A stretch of DNA of 8,394 bases from Mycobacterium sp. (GTDB lineage Bacteria; Actinomycetota; Actinomycetes; Mycobacteriales; Mycobacteriaceae), in the NCBI GenBank assembly GCA_023264755.1, contig JAHFVB010000205.1:1-8394 (forward strand), read 5' to 3'. Shown here one piece after another: positions 6,018 through 8,394 of the stretch (position 1 is the stretch's first letter; each line of letters begins with the position of its first letter). A program made the position numbers and the translations under genes. The notes below the pieces were generated by a model. The model saw only the letters and a program-made list of their open reading frames with translations. It ran no database searches and was not told the origin of the DNA.

Positions 6018-6782
6018 GCGCGCAGTGAGGATGCGCGGACCGGTTTCGGTGATGGCGATGGTGTGCTCGGAATGCGCGGTGTTCGAGCCGTCGGCCGAGC
6101 GCAGGGTCCAACCGTCGGCATCCATCACGAGCCGATCGCTGCCGCGGGCCCACCATGGTTCGAGCGCGAAGGTCATGCCCGGGCGCAGCAGCAATCCGCG
6201 GCCGGCCTTTCCGCGGTTGGGGATGTGGGGATCTTCGTGCATGGTGCGACCCAAGCCGTGACCGCCGAACTCGGTGTTGACGCGGTAGCCGGCGGCGCTG
6301 GCGACTTCACCGATGGCAGCGGAGATGTCACCGAGGCGGCCCCCGGGTACCGCCGCGGCGATGCCCGCATGAAGCGCGTTGCGGGTCGACTCGATCAGCG
6401 CGCTGTCACCGGCGTCGGCCCCGTCACCGACGATCACGGTGAGCGCAGAATCGGCTACCCAGCCGTCGATCGACACCGCGAAGTCCAGGCTAAGGACGTC
6501 GCCGTCGCGTAGCACGTAGTCGTGTGGCTTGCCGTGCAGCACAGCGTCGTTGACCGATAGGCAGATCACGTTCCGGAACGGGCCGCGACCGAACGACGGC
6601 GCGTAATCCCAGTAGCACGAACTGGCCCCGCGGTCGGTGATCAACGTGCGAGCGTGATGCTCCAGCTGCATCAGGTTGACCCCCGGCTGCGCCTCGAGGG
6701 CCAGCGTGGCCAGGGTCTCCGCGACGAATTCGCCAGTGGTGGCCATCTTGTCGAGCTCTGCGGCCGTCTTGAGTTCGATCAT
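5958..6782 (-). CDS. map: Type I methionine aminopeptidase
   Basis: This cytosolic metalloprotease removes the initiator methionine from nascent proteins. The 274-residue protein has all expected active-site residues: His83 (VLHGKP), metal ligands Asp100 and Asp111 (LDFAV, VADSALT), His175 (GGHGLG), His182 (MHEDPH), Glu208 (FALEPW) and Glu239 (AHSEH). ATG 6782 is chosen because a strong GGAGG (6789-6793) lies 6 nt upstream, although the frame is open to 7157. It lacks the N-terminal extension of the longer mycobacterial MetAP type. The final 20 or so residues after RILTARS look like an appended tail; they are encoded antisense to the methyltransferase remnant and the TAG stop coincides with a deletion junction there. 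It is divergent from a small HTH gene with palindromes between them, which suggests a regulated, accessory enzyme rather than the housekeeping copy. Confidence 0.93.
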   Translation of the reverse strand: MIELKTAAELDKMATTGEFVAETLATLALEAQPGVNLMQLEHHARTLITDRGASSCYWDYAPSFGRGPFRNVICLSVNDAVLHGKPHDYVLRDGDVLSLDFAVSIDGWVADSALTVIVGDGADAGDSALIESTRNALHAGIAAAVPGGRLGDISAAIGEVASAAGYRVNTEFGGHGLGRTMHEDPHIPNRGKAGRGLLLRPGMTFALEPWWARGSDRLVMDADGWTLRSADGSNTAHSEHTIAITETGPRILTARSCQLGDDQSVTRVEGLLIE

Positions 6783-6803
6783 GTTCGGCCTCCATGGGGC
6801 ATT

Positions 6804-6817
6804 GGTATTCTTATACC
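6804..6817. promoter_or_regulatory. Left palindromic operator of the map/HTH intergenic region
   Basis: GGTATTCTTATACC is an inverted repeat (GGTAT/ATACC) sharing its outer bases with the second palindrome 34 bp to the right. It covers the predicted -10 of map, so binding would repress map. The adjacent HTH protein is the obvious candidate ligand; this is inferred. Confidence 0.6.
6810..6815 (-). promoter_or_regulatory. Putative -10 of map
   Basis: TATAAG on the minus strand lies 27 nt before the map start and inside the left palindrome (6804-6817), leaving room for a short leader containing the GGAGG ribosome site. No clear -35 is visible. Confidence 0.4.
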
Positions 6818-6837
6818 GACACGACGCTACCACGCTC

Positions 6838-6851
6838 GGTATTTGAATACC
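6838..6851. promoter_or_regulatory. Right palindromic operator of the map/HTH intergenic region
   Basis: GGTATTTGAATACC, extended to CGGTATT-TG-AATACCG (6837-6852), is a perfect inverted repeat with 7-bp arms immediately upstream of the putative -10 of the HTH gene. It matches the left palindrome at most positions (consensus GGTATT-N3-ATACC), which suggests the same protein binds both and autoregulates. Confidence 0.65.
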
Positions 6852-6853
6852 GC

Positions 6854-6859
6854 TATGCT
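6854..6859 (+). promoter_or_regulatory. Putative -10 for leaderless HTH transcript
   Basis: TATGCT ends 7 nt before ATG 6867, the spacing at which transcription would begin on the start codon itself. There is no Shine-Dalgarno before this ATG, in keeping with a leaderless message. Confidence 0.5.
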
Positions 6860-6866
6860 GATCGGC

Positions 6867-7133
6867 ATGGTGCGCATACCGCTGAGTCCCGAACAGGTGG
6901 CCGCCGGACAACGCCTCGGCGTGCTGATGAGGACGGCCCGCGCCGGTCGCGACCCCGAACTCATCGCACGCAACGCCGGCATCTCCCCCGAGACCCTGCG
7001 CAAGATCGAGGTCGGACGAATGCCCAGCCCCAGCTTTGGGACGGTGATTGGGCTCTGCCACGCACTCGGCCTGCCGATCGAAGATGCCGTCGACGCCTGG
7101 CACGGGTCGGCCACCCACCGGATGGCCCGCTAA
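6867..7133 (+). CDS. Small helix-turn-helix (XRE-type) regulator
   Basis: The 88-residue basic protein is mostly one DNA-binding domain. RLGVLMRTARAG (17-27) forms the first helix, LIARNAGISPETLRKIEVGRMPSPSF (32-57) is a Cro/C1-type helix-turn-helix followed by the usual short loop, and GTVIGLCHALGLPIEDAVDAW (58-78) closes the five-helix bundle. There is no partner domain. ATG 6867 is preferred over ATG 6855 because a -10-like TATGCT occupies 6854-6859 and would overlap the upstream codon. It is transcribed away from map, with two similar palindromes in between, so it probably represses itself and map. A toxin-antitoxin role is less likely because no toxin-like gene is adjacent. Confidence 0.85.
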   Translation: MVRIPLSPEQVAAGQRLGVLMRTARAGRDPELIARNAGISPETLRKIEVGRMPSPSFGTVIGLCHALGLPIEDAVDAWHGSATHRMAR

Positions 7134-7176
7134 CACCTCCGCGCGGACGCCGGGCACACGCCCACGCCCACATCCG

Positions 7177-7208
7177 AAAACCGGCGCCCTGCGTACGCAG
7201 GGCGCCGG
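7177..7208 (-). terminator. Strong intrinsic terminator of the glutamine synthetase gene
   Basis: Bases 7181-7208 form a 28-bp perfect palindrome with half-site CCGGCGCCCTGCGT. Read on the minus strand it is followed directly by TTTT (7177-7180), giving a GC-rich stem plus T-run downstream of the glutamine synthetase stop at 7323. For the convergent HTH gene the same stem has no T-run, but it could still help stop read-through. Confidence 0.75.
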
Positions 7209-7281
7209 CTCGCGGGCAATCGCCGAGCGTGGGGGCCGCGGCTACCAGTACCGAAGATTTCGGACGGAAACCCCCACACCC

Positions 7282-7314
7282 GGCGACGTCTGGTGTCGCC
7301 GCCACAGCGGCGAC
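7282..7314. other. Two mutually exclusive hairpins after the glutamine synthetase stop
   Basis: GGCGAC (7282-7287) can pair with GTCGCC (7295-7300) across a 7-nt loop. Alternatively GTCGCCGC (7295-7302) can pair with GCGGCGAC (7307-7314) across a 4-nt loop. The middle arm is shared, so only one can form. They begin 8 bp beyond the stop codon and lack a T-run; they may stabilise the mRNA 3' end or be incidental GC-rich symmetry. Confidence 0.35.
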
Positions 7315-7322
7315 CAATCCGA

Positions 7323-8394
7323 TCAGAGGATGTAGAGCATCTCCTGGTAGGTCGGCAACGGCCACAGATCGTCGGCCACCACGCCTTCGAGCGTGTCGGC
7401 CGCGGCCCGGACGTCGTCCATCAAGCCGAGCAGGCTCTGCGCGTGCTTGGCCTCCTCGGCGGCCGAATCTCCACCGTGCGCTTCCATCGCGGTCTTCAAC
7501 GCCGCCAAGGCCGCGGTGAGCGCCGAGATCGGTGCGGACACCGTCTCCAGCAGCGACATGTCCGGTTCGATGCCAGCGGCCTTGAGCGTCGCGACGTTCT
7601 GAGCCAGTTCCGTCTGGTAGCGGATGGCCGCCGGCAGGATCACCGTCGAGCCGATCTCCAGCGTGAGCTTGGCCTCGACGTTGACGGTCAAGACGTAGGT
7701 CTCGTAGCGCACCTCTTCACGGCTGTGCAGCTCCCGCGAGTTGAACACGCCGTACTTCTCGAAGACCTCGATCGCTTCCGGCTTCACGAGCTCCGGGATG
7801 GCGTCCAGGGTGGTCTTGAGATTCGGCAGCCCGCGCTCGGCGGCTTCGATCTGCCAGTTCTCCGAGTAGCCGTCGCCGTTGAACACCACGGCGCCGTGCT
7901 CGGTGATGATCTCGGTGAGCAGCTTCTGCACCGCGACGTCGAACTCCTCGCCGTCCCCGACGGCCTTCTCCAACCAGGTCGCCATGTAGTCGAGCGAGTC
8001 GGCCATGATCGTGTTGAGGATGATCATCGGCACGTTGATGGTCTGCCCGGAGCCCGGCGCGCGGAACTCGAAACGGTTGCCGGTGAAGGCGAACGGGCTG
8101 GTGCGGTTGCGGTCGCCCGGGTCGGTCGGCAGCACCGGAAGCGTGTCGACGCCGATGTGCATGACGCCCTTGCCCTTGGACGACGTGGCCGCGCCCTTGG
8201 CGATCTGCTCGAACACGTCGGCCAGCTGATCGCCGAGGAAGATCGAGATGATGGCCGGCGGCGCCTCGTTGGCGCCCAGGCGGTGATCGTTGGTGGCCGA
8301 GGCCACCGAGACCCGCAGCAGGCCGGCGAACTTGTGCACCGCGCGGATGACCGCGGCGCAGAACACCAGGAACTGGGCGTTCTCGTTCGGGGTA
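7323..8394 (-). CDS. glnN: Type III glutamine synthetase, C-terminal half (partial)
   Basis: The enzyme makes glutamine from glutamate, ammonia and ATP in the cytosol. The window holds the last 356 codons; the N-terminal half (full length about 700-730) lies beyond base 8394. The frame enters as TPNENAQFLVFCAAVIRAVHKF, so the gene is open at the edge and the GTG at 8366 is internal. Family hallmarks are SVASATNDHRLGANEAPPAI, IFLGDQL, NRTSPFAFTGNRFEFR (catalytic GS segment) and the long helical C-terminal region unique to GSIII that ends LPTYQEMLYIL. It is clearly not GlnA type I, which is about 470 residues and lacks this tail. It is convergent with the HTH gene and separated from it by a strong terminator, so it is its own transcription unit at this end. 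The glnN symbol follows convention for GSIII. Confidence 0.93.
   Translation of the reverse strand, partial: TPNENAQFLVFCAAVIRAVHKFAGLLRVSVASATNDHRLGANEAPPAIISIFLGDQLADVFEQIAKGAATSSKGKGVMHIGVDTLPVLPTDPGDRNRTSPFAFTGNRFEFRAPGSGQTINVPMIILNTIMADSLDYMATWLEKAVGDGEEFDVAVQKLLTEIITEHGAVVFNGDGYSENWQIEAAERGLPNLKTTLDAIPELVKPEAIEVFEKYGVFNSRELHSREEVRYETYVLTVNVEAKLTLEIGSTVILPAAIRYQTELAQNVATLKAAGIEPDMSLLETVSAPISALTAALAALKTAMEAHGGDSAAEEAKHAQSLLGLMDDVRAAADTLEGVVADDLWPLPTYQEMLYIL

Noticed and set aside
5689..6261. A 190-codon + strand open frame across the map 3' end
   Set aside because: Only its middle (FREFWLVRDYLP...VLVP) resembles a protein family; the rest is antisense to map. It is an accidental frame containing one piece of the methyltransferase remnant.
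6867..6880. A third copy of the map/HTH palindrome (GGT..ATACC) at the HTH start codon
   Set aside because: Only half of the motif matches and the spacing differs from the two good sites.
6867..7133. HTH gene as a toxin-antitoxin antitoxin
   Set aside because: No small toxin-like gene is adjacent; the divergent neighbour is a well-conserved MetAP.

Overview
The window looks like chromosomal DNA from a high-GC actinobacterium, most likely a Mycobacterium/Mycolicibacterium-type organism. The reasons are the GC-rich third positions, GTG/TTG starts, apparent leaderless promoters, tightly overlapping operons and protein families typical of that group (type III glutamine synthetase, DapB-like amine dehydrogenase family, MetAP with an XRE-type partner). 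The genus is inferred from family recognition, not from a database search.

Region 1 (1-2933, + strand) is the 3' part of a myo-inositol catabolic operon. It holds a trace of an upstream gene, a badly shortened inosose-dehydratase-like (IolE/IolH-type) gene, an intact inositol 2-dehydrogenase (iolG) and an intact CoA-acylating methylmalonate/malonate-semialdehyde dehydrogenase (mmsA/iolA). The IolE-like gene keeps its start, a middle piece and its end in one reading frame but has lost about two thirds of the protein.

Region 2 (2968-5545, - strand) is a compact three-gene operon, transcribed right to left: a short-chain dehydrogenase/reductase, a DapB-like NAD(P)-dependent oxidoreductase and a TetR regulator. 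The last pair overlaps by an ATGA and the first pair can overlap by a GTGA. A 13-bp palindrome in the promoter in front of the SDR gene is the best candidate operator for the TetR protein.

Region 3 (5546-6017) is a 412-bp apparent gap plus the tail of the next gene. It contains the scrambled, shrunken remains of a SAM-dependent methyltransferase on the + strand. Its promoter is a mirror copy of the SDR promoter: both carry CATTGA-N4-TCTAGGTTT reading outward. The methyltransferase was probably once co-regulated with the SDR operon. Its residual 3' end runs antisense under the C-terminal codons of the next gene.

Region 4 (5958-7133) is a divergent pair: a type I methionine aminopeptidase (- strand) and an 88-residue helix-turn-helix regulator (+ strand, apparently leaderless). 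Between them lie two GGTATT-N3-ATACC-like palindromes, one over each promoter, which suggests a self-contained, autoregulated accessory MetAP module.

Region 5 (7134-8394) holds a strong 28-bp perfect-palindrome terminator with a T-run on the - strand, a second pair of mutually exclusive hairpins, and the C-terminal half of a type III glutamine synthetase running off the right edge.

The main points for a second look are the two eroded genes, both keeping their two ends while the middle is gone; the twin divergent promoters; and the palindrome-controlled MetAP/XRE pair. No CRISPR array, tRNA, rRNA or insertion sequence was seen.
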